14,875 bases of DNA from an uncultured Brachyspira sp. (GCF_949287625.1 NZ_CASEGO010000074.1:1-14875), one strand, 5' to 3'; counted from the stretch's first letter, positions 1-7,755 are shown. Notes: a model not told the origin generated them from the sequence alone. A program made the numbers and translations.

Positions 1-84
1 TCTGTCAGCTATTCTTCTATCTTTAACTTTTTTATGAAAAGATTTCAAAAATTTTATTTCTTCGTCTGTTAAATTAAAATCCAT
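1..84 (-). CDS. Transposase N-terminus, IS630-like (partial, runs off window)
   Basis: An ATG on the minus strand at 84-82 opens a frame of 28 codons to the window edge with no stop. The peptide begins MDFNLTDEEIKFLKSFHKK and continues with a KDRRIADR segment. An acidic helix followed by a K-(D/R)-RxADR stretch is typical of the winged-helix N-terminus of IS630/Tc1-mariner-type transposases, which would bind the terminal repeats. The catalytic DDE part would lie outside the window. A TATAAT (96-91) stands 16 bp after TTGTCA (118-113) on the same strand, and its expected start point falls on or next to the ATG, so the mRNA may be leaderless; I see no Shine-Dalgarno sequence. The family assignment rests on only 28 residues, so it is moderate. 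A different helix-turn-helix protein is the alternative. Confidence 0.55.
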   Translation of the reverse strand, partial: MDFNLTDEEIKFLKSFHKKVKDRRIADR

Positions 85-134
85 ATTTTGATTATACCAC
101 AAATTAAAAGTTTGACAAACTTAAAAATTTTCAG
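1..134 (-). mobile_element. End of an IS630-like insertion sequence with terminal inverted repeat at 112-134
   Basis: The transposase start lies 50 bp inside a 23-bp sequence (112-134, starting TTGACAAACTTA and ending CAG) that recurs at MITE ends at 5281, 9118 and 14684, and inverted at 5310 and 14532. It is followed by TATATA, which fits the TA target of the IS630/Tc1-mariner group. I read 112-134 as the terminal inverted repeat of the autonomous element and the other copies as ends of non-autonomous relatives. The other IS end is outside the window, so target duplication cannot be checked. Confidence 0.5.
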
Positions 135-140
135 TATATA
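112..140 (+). promoter_or_regulatory. Outward-facing promoter formed by the IS tip and TATATA
   Basis: TTGACA (112-117) and TATATA (135-140) are separated by exactly 17 bp. The -35 lies in the terminal repeat and the -10 in the adjoining TA-rich DNA. It points into the tandem array, with an expected start near 147. On the opposite strand the overlapping TTGTCA (118-113) can act as -35 for the transposase, so one short sequence could serve both directions. Activity is inferred from consensus match only. Confidence 0.5.
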
Positions 141-1563
141 TAAAAATCGGCTCTGCGTGCGTTTAGTAAAGTCTTAAATTTAAATAATGCTTTGGGCGGG
201 TGCACTTTTTAAAGAGTTTGCTTATATATTTAATTAAAGTCTATATAAAAAATAAAGTCTTTAAAATCTAAAAGGGCGGGATTAAAGTGAAATTTAAAAA
301 TTTATTCTCACTCCCACCCTTTAAATTTTTTAATTCTATCTGTTATTTATGAATGTTTTTTATTCTTTAGTTTTAACTGTTATTCTGTCTGCCCACCCAA
401 ACGTTTTTTAATTTTGTAATATTATTTAACGCATGGTTAATTTTATCCTCATAAATAATAAAAATTGGAATTATCAATTAATCCGTATTTTAAATATTAT
501 TTTTACGTGCGTGAAGGAAAGTCCTAAATTTAAATCACGTTTTGGGCGGGTGCACTTTTTAAATAGTTTGCTTATAGATTTAACTAAAGCCAATATAAAA
601 AATAAGGCTTTTAAATATAAAAGGGCGGGGATGTAAATAAAATTTTGAAATCTATTCTAATTCCCACCCTCTGATTTTTTGAATACTATTTGTTATTTAT
701 GGCTTATTTTTATATCTTTACTTCAACTGTTATTCTGGCTGCCCACCCAAGCATTTTCTTATTTTATAATACTTATTCAACGCACGGTTAATCGATTCTA
801 ATAAATAATAAAAATTAGAATTATTAATCAATCTGTATTATAAAAATCGGCTCTGCGTGCGTGGAGGAAAGTCCTAAATTTAAATAAAGATTTGGGCGGG
901 TGCACTTTTTAAATAGTTTGCTTATAGATTTAACTAAAGCCAATATAAAAAATAAATCTTTAAAATCTAAAATGGAGGGGATTAAAGTAAAATTTAAAAA
1001 TTTATTCTAACTCCCACCCTCTAAATTTTTAAGTGTTATTATGTTATTTATAGGTAATTTTTATATTTCAGCTTTTACTGTTATTTTAGCACCCACCCAA
1101 GCATTTTTCTTATTTTATAATACTTATTCAACGCACGGTTAATTTTATACTCATAAAACATAAAAATTGTAATTATAAATTAAGCTATATTTTAAAATTA
1201 GTTCTGCATGCGTTTATGAAAATCTTAAATTTAAATCACGCTCTGGGCGGGTACACTTTTTTAAGTGTTGACATATGAGTTTAATTAAAATCTATAGTAA
1301 AAATATAGCTTTAAAATCTAAAAGGGCGGGAATTTAAGTAAAATTTAAAAATTTCTTCTAACTCCCACCCTCTAAATTTATTAATACTATTTGTTATTTA
1401 TAGCTTATTTTTATATATTTACTTTAACTGTTATACTAGCTGCCCACCCAAGCGGTGTTTAAATTTGTAATACTAATTAACGCACGGTTAATTTTATACT
1501 CATAAATAATAAAAATTGGAATTATTAATCAATCTGTATTATAAAAATCGGCTCTGCGTGCGT
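141..1563. repeat. Tandem array of four ~350-bp units with three nested inverted repeats each
   Basis: Landmarks recur at constant spacing. GCGTGCGT or a variant ends near 162, 512, 862, 1213 and 1563. GGGCGGG followed by TGCAC or TACAC occurs at 194, 544, 894 and 1245. CCCACCCT occurs at 313, 663, 1013 and 1364, and CCCACCCAA at 392, 742, 1092 and 1443. The period is 350, 350, 351 and 350 bp. Within a unit, GTGCGTT pairs with AACGCA(C), TTTGGGCGGG with CCCACCCAAA, and AAAGGGCGGG with CCCACCCTTT, each inside the previous one, giving a foldback region of about 280 bp. The middle copy of the inner 5' arm in unit 3 is degenerate. There is no conserved reading frame. The array starts just after the IS tip and ends 10 bp before the kdsB stop, so it is the 3' flank of that operon. 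Function is unknown. Confidence 0.9.
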
Positions 1564-1573
1564 TTTAAGAAAT

Positions 1574-2347
1574 TTATTTATATATGTTTTCGTTATTTAA
1601 TTCGCTTGCAGCAAAGTTTCTTAAATAATTCTGAACAAATTCCAAATCTTCCATAGTATCTATACCATGGAGGAATTTTTTAGTCTCTAAAACTTTTATC
1701 TTCATTCCATTATAAAGCCATCTTAACTGTTCAAGCTTTTCTATGCTTTCATAATCGCATTCTTTAAGATTCTCTATTTTTAGGAGTATATCTTTTCTAA
1801 AAGCATAAATACCAATATGTTTATAATATTTTACATTTATATTTTGATCGAATCTTTTATGCGGTATAGCAGCACGTGAGAAATACATAGCATAATCATT
1901 AATGTCTGTAACTACTTTTACGGCATTTTCATCTTTTATTAAAAAACTGTCATCCTCTATTTTTACTTTTAAAGTTGCAATATCAACTGAGCTATCATCA
2001 AATACATCTATTATAGGATTGAGAACAGACTCATCTATTAAAGGCTCATCACCCTGAACATTAATTATAATATCAGAGTCAATATTTTTAGCTGCTTCTA
2101 TGATTCTTGAAGTTCCAGATGTGTGATCTTTAGAAGTCATAACCGCTTTAGCATTATTTTTTTCACATATATCCATTATCTCTTTAGAATCTGCAGCTAT
2201 AATACAGTCATCTATTTTTTTAGCAGCTTTTACATTATCATATACTGCTATTATTATTGGCTTACCTAATAGTTCGTATGTTAATTTTCTTGGAAATCTT
2301 GTTGATTCATATCTGGCAGGTATTATTGCCGTAACTTTATTAGACAT
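1574..2347 (-). CDS. kdsB: 3-deoxy-manno-octulosonate cytidylyltransferase (CMP-Kdo synthetase)
   Basis: This 257-aa cytosolic enzyme activates Kdo with CTP to CMP-Kdo and pyrophosphate, the donor for the inner core of lipopolysaccharide or lipooligosaccharide. Family motifs are all present: the nucleotide-binding PARYESTRFPRK (residues 10-21), HTSGTSR (75-81), NVQGDEP (96-102), NAVKVV near 141, YFSRAAIPH (155-163), GIYAFRKDIL near 179, and the LEQLRWLYNG and GIDTMEDLE segments near the C-terminus. Length is usual for KdsB. It is the last gene of a minus-strand operon; its ATG lies 2 bp after the stop of the EIIA-like gene, so the two are probably translationally coupled. Its transcript would run into the 350-bp repeat array. 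The short polar tail after the conserved domain lies next to the array but looks intact. Confidence 0.95.
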   Translation of the reverse strand: MSNKVTAIIPARYESTRFPRKLTYELLGKPIIIAVYDNVKAAKKIDDCIIAADSKEIMDICEKNNAKAVMTSKDHTSGTSRIIEAAKNIDSDIIINVQGDEPLIDESVLNPIIDVFDDSSVDIATLKVKIEDDSFLIKDENAVKVVTDINDYAMYFSRAAIPHKRFDQNINVKYYKHIGIYAFRKDILLKIENLKECDYESIEKLEQLRWLYNGMKIKVLETKKFLHGIDTMEDLEFVQNYLRNFAASELNNENIYK

Positions 2348-2349
2348 AA

Positions 2350-2835
2350 TTATTTAACTCCTAACATATCTTTGGATATATCTTTCATTTTTGTTTTAAA
2401 CTCTTCTTCCGTTTTAGACTCTAGTAAAACTACAGAATACATACTCATTCTTGAAATCTTTGTAAATAGGGAAAGAAGTCCCAAATATTTATCATTGCTT
2501 TTTTTATTAGTTAAAAACATAGTAAGCAGATGAACAGGCTTTTTATCTAATGCATAGTAATTCAAGCCCTTTTTAGAAACAGCAAATATTATATCATTAT
2601 CTTCTACTTCATTAGTTCTCACATGAGGAAAGGCTACACCATATCCTAAACCGCTGCTTATAATATCTTCTTTTTTATACATAGATTCTATAGTTTGAGC
2701 TATATTTATTCTAAGTCCTTTTGATTCTGAATATATTAACATTTCGCTAATAGCTTCATCTTTATCTGAGGCTTTTAAGTCTAAAATGACATAAGAATTA
2801 TCAATGTATTTTTCTACTTCATTAAAAGAAATCAT
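2350..2835 (-). CDS. PTS EIIA-domain protein, fructose/mannitol (PtsN-like) type
   Basis: This is a single EIIA domain of about 161 aa. The phosphoacceptor histidine lies in the family motif GVAFPHVRT, followed by the hydrophobic strand PVHLLTMFL and a C-terminal LSLFTKISRM helix. Such proteins accept phosphate from HPr or NPr and either pass it to an EIIB or act as regulators (PtsN/EIIA-Ntr). No EIIB, EIIC, HPr or EI gene is in the window, so a regulatory role is more likely than sugar uptake. I chose the ATG at 2835 with AAAGG 9 nt upstream; a TTG at 2844, with GAAGG 7 nt upstream, would add three residues and cannot be excluded. It sits between an unknown small gene (31-40 bp upstream) and kdsB (2 bp downstream). 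Confidence 0.85.
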   Translation of the reverse strand: MISFNEVEKYIDNSYVILDLKASDKDEAISEMLIYSESKGLRINIAQTIESMYKKEDIISSGLGYGVAFPHVRTNEVEDNDIIFAVSKKGLNYYALDKKPVHLLTMFLTNKKSNDKYLGLLSLFTKISRMSMYSVVLLESKTEEEFKTKMKDISKDMLGVK

Positions 2836-2875
2836 AATAAGCAACCTTTTACCTTCATTATTAAATATAACAATT

Positions 2876-3268
2876 TTATATTAAAACATCAAAGTTATTT
2901 TTCAAATATTCTTTCATTGTATATTTTTTTTGTATAAGTTCTAGTGTAATATTAAGCGGATATATAGTATTGTGATTTTTAAAACTTATTCCTATAGTTT
3001 CATCATCTAAATCAATATTTCTTGATACTTCCCAAGCACCATGAAATTTTATTCTTATCACTTCGCCTATATAGGCACTGATAGAAAATATAAAGTTTCT
3101 GTTATTGTCGCTTTCCAAAACTAAATTAAGTTTTTCTTTAAAAAACTTATCCACTTCAGCCAAACTTTCTATAGTATAATCGGCATGATATCCTTCACGC
3201 ATTAAAAAATTGCTTATCCAATTTGAAGCTCTGGAAAGCTCTTCTTCAGGCAGCATATATCTTGACAT
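2876..3268 (-). CDS. Conserved-looking 130-aa protein of unknown function
   Basis: This is a small soluble acidic protein without signal peptide or membrane segment. The middle holds a pattern AYIGEVIRIKFHGAW, like the YxGEVIRxxxxGxW pattern I recall from DUF3806-type domains, followed by a short strand-rich stretch (ISFKNHNTIYPLN). The domain link is memory-based and weak, so I give no function. The start ATG at 3268 has AAGGA 7 nt upstream, and a plausible promoter lies at 3291-3318. It is the first gene of the operon with the EIIA-like gene and kdsB, and diverges from argS across 167 bp. Confidence 0.7.
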   Translation of the reverse strand: MSRYMLPEEELSRASNWISNFLMREGYHADYTIESLAEVDKFFKEKLNLVLESDNNRNFIFSISAYIGEVIRIKFHGAWEVSRNIDLDDETIGISFKNHNTIYPLNITLELIQKKYTMKEYLKNNFDVLI

Positions 3269-3290
3269 AAAATAATCCTTCTAAATACAA

Positions 3291-3318
3291 ATATTATATT
3301 TTTTTTATAATATGTCAA
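3291..3318 (-). promoter_or_regulatory. Candidate promoter of the orf130-EIIA-kdsB operon
   Basis: On the minus strand TTGACA (3318-3313) is followed after 16 bp by TAATAT (3296-3291). A TATAAT overlaps at 14-bp spacing. The expected start lies about 15-20 nt before the ATG at 3268. Confidence 0.55.
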
Positions 3319-3344
3319 CCATCTTTGATTTATAAAAAATATAC

Positions 3345-3372
3345 TTGCAGAAGTTTTAATCTCTGATATACT
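3345..3372 (+). promoter_or_regulatory. Candidate argS promoter
   Basis: TTGCAG (3345-3350) and TATACT (3367-3372) are 16 bp apart in the divergent gap. They would give a leader of roughly 55-60 nt before the argS ATG at 3436. The -35 is only a partial match. Confidence 0.4.
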
Positions 3373-3435
3373 CTATCTTATTAAATTTTATTCTTACTAA
3401 TTTTTATTATTTTAAAATATTATTGCGGAGAATGT

Positions 3436-5025
3436 ATGCTAAAGAAAATTATCTCAAATATTATAAAAACTGCATTAGAAGATTATTTGAAAGATACCGA
3501 TGTAAAAGAAATTGATTCCTATATAGAAATAGGTTATGCAGCAGATGACAAATTCGGAGATTATACCTGCCCTGCCGCAATGAGGCTTGCAAAAGTACTT
3601 AAAAAAAATCCTTTAGAAATAGCAAATTCAATAGCTGAAAAAATAGATAAAAAATATTTTGATAAAATAGAAGCAGTAAAACCAGGATTTATTAATTTAA
3701 CATTGTCATATAATTATATAAATGAATGTATAAATGATCTTTTAAATAATGAAAATTATGGAAAAAATACTGCAGAAGATAAGAAAAAAATATTGATAGA
3801 ATATGTTAGTGCCAATCCTACTGGTCCTCTTCATATAGGACATGGAAGATGGGCAGCTATTGGAAGTGCTTTATCAAACATACTTAAATATGCAGGACAT
3901 GAAGTTTATCAGGAGTTTTATGTTAATGATGCGGGTGAACAGATAACAAAATTAAATGAAAGTGTTAATGCTGTAAAAGAAGGAATAGAGATTCCAGAAG
4001 ACGGCTATCATGGAGAATATATAAAAGAAGTAGCAAAATTAGACGGAGTACCTAAAGATATTATATTAGAAAGTCAGAAAAAACTTCTTGAAAGATTCGG
4101 CACACATATGGACAATTATGCCTCCGAACTTAAAATACGTGAGGGCGGAGAATTAGAAAAAACTATGGACTTTTTGGATAAAGAGGGACTTTTATTTGAA
4201 GAGGATAATGCCGTTTGGTTTAGAAGTACAAAATATGGAGATGATAAAGACAGAGTAGTTAAAAAAAGTAACGGCAGCTATACATACTTTGCCCCAGATA
4301 TAACATACCATAAAAATAAAATAGATAGAGGGTATCATTATTTGATAGATATATTGGGAGCAGACCATCATGGCTATGTACCTAGAATTACTGCAGCTGT
4401 TAGGGCTGTAAGTAAAGATACAGCCTCTTTAAAAGTGATATTAGGTCAGTTAGTGCGTCTTTATAGAGCAAATGAACTTGTGAGAATGAGTAAAAGAACA
4501 GGAGACATGATCAGTCTTGAAGATGTTATTGATGAGATAGGTGTTGATCCTACCAGATATTTCCTTCTTATGCGTTCGTATTCTAGTTCTCTTGACTTTG
4601 ATTTGGAGCTTGCAAAAAAGAGAGATAATGACAATCCAGTTTATTATGTGCAGTATGCTTATGCAAGAGTGTGCAATATATTCTTTAAAATGGAAGAGAA
4701 AAATATGTCATATGATGATACAAAACCTTTTGATATATCAAAAATTGCTAATGAAAGCTCTTTAAAACTAGCTAAAATAATATTAAGATTTCCAGATGAG
4801 GTGTATGAATCCGCCAAATCATTAGAAGTTTATACTCTTATAAATTATACTTATGAAATAGCAAGTTCTTTGCATAAGTTCTACTATGATAATATAGTGC
4901 TTGAAGAGAATGCTGAAATAAGACAGGAGAGATTAACTTTAGTAAAAGCAGTAAAAAAAGTTTTAGGCTTATGTTTTGATATAATAGGCATCTCCAAAGT
5001 AGAGCGAATGTGGGCAGATGAGTAA
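3436..5025 (+). CDS. argS: Arginyl-tRNA synthetase
   Basis: This 529-aa class I aminoacyl-tRNA synthetase charges tRNA-Arg in the cytosol. The N-terminal tRNA-recognition domain covers about residues 1-100. The catalytic core opens with EYVSANPTGPLHIGHGR, where HIGH is 133-136, and the second signature is MSKR (351-354) in VRMSKRTGD. The ArgRS-specific WFRSTKYGDDKDRVV and ILGADHHGYVPR segments are present. The anticodon-binding DALR domain occupies roughly 400-529, beginning around YYVQYAYAR. It is a little shorter than the common 550-580 aa, but no motif is missing. The ATG at 3436 has CGGAG 5 nt upstream. Two of its substrate tRNA-Arg genes (UCU and UCG anticodons) are also in this window. 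No clear intrinsic terminator follows it. Confidence 0.97.
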   Translation: MLKKIISNIIKTALEDYLKDTDVKEIDSYIEIGYAADDKFGDYTCPAAMRLAKVLKKNPLEIANSIAEKIDKKYFDKIEAVKPGFINLTLSYNYINECINDLLNNENYGKNTAEDKKKILIEYVSANPTGPLHIGHGRWAAIGSALSNILKYAGHEVYQEFYVNDAGEQITKLNESVNAVKEGIEIPEDGYHGEYIKEVAKLDGVPKDIILESQKKLLERFGTHMDNYASELKIREGGELEKTMDFLDKEGLLFEEDNAVWFRSTKYGDDKDRVVKKSNGSYTYFAPDITYHKNKIDRGYHYLIDILGADHHGYVPRITAAVRAVSKDTASLKVILGQLVRLYRANELVRMSKRTGDMISLEDVIDEIGVDPTRYFLLMRSYSSSLDFDLELAKKRDNDNPVYYVQYAYARVCNIFFKMEEKNMSYDDTKPFDISKIANESSLKLAKIILRFPDEVYESAKSLEVYTLINYTYEIASSLHKFYYDNIVLEENAEIRQERLTLVKAVKKVLGLCFDIIGISKVERMWADE

Positions 5026-5280
5026 AATAATTTTTTATATTATACTTTATATAAATATGGATCTAAACAGATATAGTTTGCCAAATTTTAGTTATTTATA
5101 AATGTAATTATAATTTGTTTGTAACATAATATATTTTTATTAATTAGTAAAATATGTTTTAGATGTATAGTAATTTACTTATTTGGTATAACAATAGGTA
5201 ATCAGCCGCATGTATCGTTGACATTCTATAAGAATAAACAATACCGTGCGTCCCGAACGAAGATGAGGGAGAGCTCGCTG

Positions 5281-5332
5281 TTGACAAACTTAGAAATTGT
5301 CAGTATATACTAAAACTTTTTAAGTTTGTCAA
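5281..5332. promoter_or_regulatory. Symmetric junction of two element ends with a shared TATATA
   Basis: TTGACAAACTTA (5281-5292) and TAAGTTTGTCAA (5321-5332) form a perfect 12-bp inverted repeat. The centre is the self-complementary GTATATAC. Measured from TATATA (5304-5309), TTGACA lies exactly 17 bp away on each strand (5281-5286 forward, 5332-5327 reverse). It can be read as two element ends abutting in a TATATA target, and also as a bidirectional promoter with one -10 used on both strands. It lies in a gap between convergent genes, where no promoter is expected. The downstream arm is followed by T6, so a hairpin reading as a terminator is possible too. Confidence 0.6.
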
Positions 5333-5573
5333 TTTTTTAATTGTTCTTTTTCCCGCCGCAAAAAGAACCAAAAAGTGCAAGTGTAAAAATAATACTAAAT
5401 AGTACTAATTTATGTTTTACATGTAGAATAAATTGCTAAATTTAGCCTGAAATATAGCCTTTCGCTGGACTTCGTCGGAACGCAGAGCGGGCACGACTGT
5501 ATGCTTTGCAGGGCTAGTCCGCACAAATACTAAAATTTAAAAATTTATTTTTGACAAACCATATTTGTTTAGG
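5310..5573. mobile_element. MITE-like element, 264 bp, with the IS-type terminal repeats
   Basis: The left end (5310-5332) ends in AAGTTTGTCAA and the right end (5551-5573) starts with TTGACAAAC. The two 23-bp ends match at about 15 positions when inverted, best in the inner nine. Each is flanked by TATATA (5304-5309 and 5574-5579). Inside is a hairpin, GTTCTTTTT (5343-5351) with AAAAAGAAC (5360-5368) around a GC loop, an AGTACTAATTT tract (5401-5411) shared with the element at 9118, and a GC-richer stretch (about 5461-5522) with GGACT/AGTCC arms. CTTTTTCCCG at 5346 recurs inverted at 14661-14670 at the same 13-nt distance from the terminal repeat. No coding frame was found. It ends 18 bp from the fbp stop. 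Bases 5026-5280 before it hold nothing I can name, except a possible decayed end near 5060-5082. Confidence 0.5.
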
Positions 5574-5579
5574 TATATA
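5551..5579 (+). promoter_or_regulatory. Outward promoter-like tip pointing antisense into the fbp 3' end
   Basis: TTGACA (5551-5556) and TATATA (5574-5579) are again 17 bp apart, and TATATA sits in the 10-bp palindrome GGTATATACC. Transcription from it would run antisense to the end of fbp. Evidence is the consensus match only. Confidence 0.35.
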
Positions 5580-5591
5580 CCAATTATCAAA

Positions 5592-7532
5592 TTACATTTT
5601 TTCTTTTACTATACCGCTTCTGTATGCTGATAAAAGCTCATGCAAATCATCAATACGTTTTGAAAGCTCTTTGCCTATATCAGTTTCTCCAACTGTAATA
5701 CGTCTTATAAAACGCTCTACAATTATAGATCTAGGACTCAATTTAAATCCAGATTCCACAACCTCATTAAAAGGTCTATGTTCTGCTATCATCATCATAT
5801 TCGAATTTGATATTAAAGTATATCCTCCTATTCCCGTATTTTTATGATATGCCTTTGAAAGTCCTCCGTCTATAACTAAAAGATGTCCGCCTCCTTTTAT
5901 AGGACTTTCTCCTTTATGAGTTTTTACTGGGACATGCCCATTAACTATATGAGACATCTCAATATCAAGATCAAATTCTCTTAATATATTCTCACAGTAT
6001 TCTTTTTTATCTATATGATAATAGTATGGGTTGTAGCTTTCTTTATGTGTTTCTTTATCATCTATAAAATACCTTTCAAAAGTAGTCATTTTATTTTTAC
6101 CGAAAAGAGGCGATTTAGATCCGCACCATAAATACCAGCAATAATCAAGTGCATTTAACTGCTCTTCGCTTCCTACTTCACAGTAAAATGCTTTTCTTAC
6201 CTTATCCTCCACTTGTTTTAAATATCTTCTTCCAGACAAATACTGCGAATCTATATAAACCTCATCGAAAGAACCGTCTTCTTTTGTAGGTATGCATCCA
6301 TGATAAAGAAGATTTCCATTAAATATTTTGTATATGCTTCCCTTAGCATACATATAATTGATATGCCTCTGTAAAGTAGGACTGTTTGCAAAAGAAAAAG
6401 CAAGGGTTTGTATTAATGTATTTTCACCTTCGCTAAGCTCAAAGGGATTATTTTTATCTATAGTAGGGAAATTTTTATCCTTAAGTTCATAAGTTTTTCC
6501 CTCTATTGTAATAGTACCTTTGTCATAATCTATTTTATCAAGAAGTATTCTGTCGTCCATTCCATAATTAGGATGTCTTTTTATAAGCTGACATTCTAGT
6601 TTAAATTGTATTATAGATATAGCCTTATGCATTTTTGCTGCCAGCTCTTTATCAACCTCATCATAAATATTTTTGTCTAATGTATTAGGCTTAAATACTT
6701 CGCAAGGATCATCTTTATAAACATCATTTGCAAAAGAAGATAAAGATCTTAAATTAATCCCATAGCTGTATTCAAGCAAATCAAAATTATTATATCTTAT
6801 AGCCAAACGTACAGCATTAGCAACACAGATCAAACTTCCTTTAGCAGCTCCCATCCAATGTATATCATGATTACCCCAAGCGATATCAACTTCATTAAAA
6901 GTCATTATACTCTCCATTACCTTATCTGGGTGAGGTCCTCTGTCATAAATATCTCCTACAATATGAAGCCTATCTACACTGCATTGGCGTATAAGCTGAC
7001 AAAGTGCTAATATAAATTTATCAGCCGCTGAAACTTCTATGATAGAATTTATTATTGAGAAGTAGTAATTTTCTTTGTTTTCTTCAGAATCAGTTTGAAG
7101 CAGCTCATCTAATATGTAGGCAAAGTTTGAAGGCATTTTCTTACGTATTTTTGATCTTGTATATTTACTTGTAACGAGTTTGCATATTCTAATAAGTCTA
7201 TATATAGTAATTCTGCACCAGTCAGCAAATTCTTTTTCAGATGATTTATTATTAACCACATTTTTTGTATCTACAATTAATATTTGAAGCTCCACTCTGT
7301 CATGTTCAGTCAAAGTATTTTTAAAAAGAAGCTCTATTTTTTCACGTATAACCCCAGAAGAAGTACCAAGCAAATATTCAAAGCCTTCAGATTCTCCATG
7401 AATATCACTTAAAAAATATTCCGTTCCTTTAGGAAGTTTTGAAATAGCTTCTAAATTGATAATTTCAACAGAAGCATCATCTATAGTAGGATACTTTTTT
7501 GATAATAATTCTAAATAATCTCTATCTCTCAT
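5592..7532 (-). CDS. fbp: Fructose-1,6-bisphosphatase, class III
   Basis: This 646-aa protein hydrolyses fructose 1,6-bisphosphate to fructose 6-phosphate, the committed step of gluconeogenesis. It is the large type best known from Firmicutes (FBPase_2 family), unrelated to the class I enzyme. Metallophosphatase motifs are clear: DIHGE (43-47), GDIYDRG (193-199), GNHD (220-223), with further metal-site histidines in YHGCIP (around 411) and NGHVPV (531-536), and a conserved GGGHLLVIDGG C-terminal core. Length matches the family. The ATG at 7532 has GGAGA about 6 nt upstream. The 147-bp gap to tRNA-Pro is divergent and should hold its promoter, though I see only a weak TATACT there. It is convergent with argS. 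Confidence 0.95.
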   Translation of the reverse strand: MRDRDYLELLSKKYPTIDDASVEIINLEAISKLPKGTEYFLSDIHGESEGFEYLLGTSSGVIREKIELLFKNTLTEHDRVELQILIVDTKNVVNNKSSEKEFADWCRITIYRLIRICKLVTSKYTRSKIRKKMPSNFAYILDELLQTDSEENKENYYFSIINSIIEVSAADKFILALCQLIRQCSVDRLHIVGDIYDRGPHPDKVMESIMTFNEVDIAWGNHDIHWMGAAKGSLICVANAVRLAIRYNNFDLLEYSYGINLRSLSSFANDVYKDDPCEVFKPNTLDKNIYDEVDKELAAKMHKAISIIQFKLECQLIKRHPNYGMDDRILLDKIDYDKGTITIEGKTYELKDKNFPTIDKNNPFELSEGENTLIQTLAFSFANSPTLQRHINYMYAKGSIYKIFNGNLLYHGCIPTKEDGSFDEVYIDSQYLSGRRYLKQVEDKVRKAFYCEVGSEEQLNALDYCWYLWCGSKSPLFGKNKMTTFERYFIDDKETHKESYNPYYYHIDKKEYCENILREFDLDIEMSHIVNGHVPVKTHKGESPIKGGGHLLVIDGGLSKAYHKNTGIGGYTLISNSNMMMIAEHRPFNEVVESGFKLSPRSIIVERFIRRITVGETDIGKELSKRIDDLHELLSAYRSGIVKEKM

Positions 7533-7632
7533 AAAATATCTCCAAAAATACTTATATACATATAGTAGTATATAAAAAAAGAATTGAAAATCTATAATTA
7601 AGATTAAAATAAATTAAAATGTATAAAATATA

Positions 7633-7660
7633 TTGACAAAAAATTATATTGATATATAAT
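7633..7660 (+). promoter_or_regulatory. Promoter of the tRNA-Pro/tRNA-Arg pair
   Basis: A perfect TTGACA (7633-7638) and perfect TATAAT (7655-7660) are separated by 16 bp. The expected start is about 13 nt before the tRNA-Pro 5' end. This is the best consensus match in the window, fitting a stable-RNA promoter. Confidence 0.8.
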
Positions 7661-7679
7661 AGCTAAACATAAAAGTTTA

Positions 7680-7753
7680 CGGGATGTAGCGCAATTGGTT
7701 AGCGTACCTGCTTTGGGAGCAGGGGGTTGTGAGTTCGAGTCTCACCATCCCGA
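7680..7753 (+). tRNA. tRNA-Pro (anticodon UGG)
   Basis: Cloverleaf folded by eye: acceptor CGGGATG with CATCCCG, D arm GCGC/GCGT, anticodon stem CCTGC/GCAGG with loop TTTGGGA (TGG), T stem GTGAG/CTCAC with loop TTCGAGT, discriminator A. The 3' CCA is not encoded. It lies 2 bp before tRNA-Arg(UCU), and the two are probably one transcript. Confidence 0.96.
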
Positions 7754-7755
7754 AT

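Noticed and set aside
433..636. 67-aa frame in repeat unit 2
   Set aside because: The same stretch in the other units has stops and frame breaks, and there is no ribosome binding site or protein-like composition.
194..1449. G-quadruplex from GGGCGGG blocks
   Set aside because: Each block has only two G-runs and the next is about 70 bp away, too far for a standard quadruplex.
141..1563. CRISPR array
   Set aside because: Units are 350 bp with no short identical repeat and unique spacer pattern, and no cas genes are near.
141..1563. Replication origin or iteron array
   Set aside because: I saw no DnaA-box cluster and no replication gene nearby.
4541..4765. 74-aa frame inside argS
   Set aside because: Shadow frame within a clear synthetase gene.
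5333..5368. Rho-independent terminator at the GTTCTTTTT/AAAAAGAAC hairpin
   Set aside because: The stem is perfect, but neither strand has a T run directly after it.
5551..5847. 98-aa frame antisense to the end of fbp
   Set aside because: It overlaps conserved fbp codons on the other strand and has no recognisable features; its start lies in a MITE tip.
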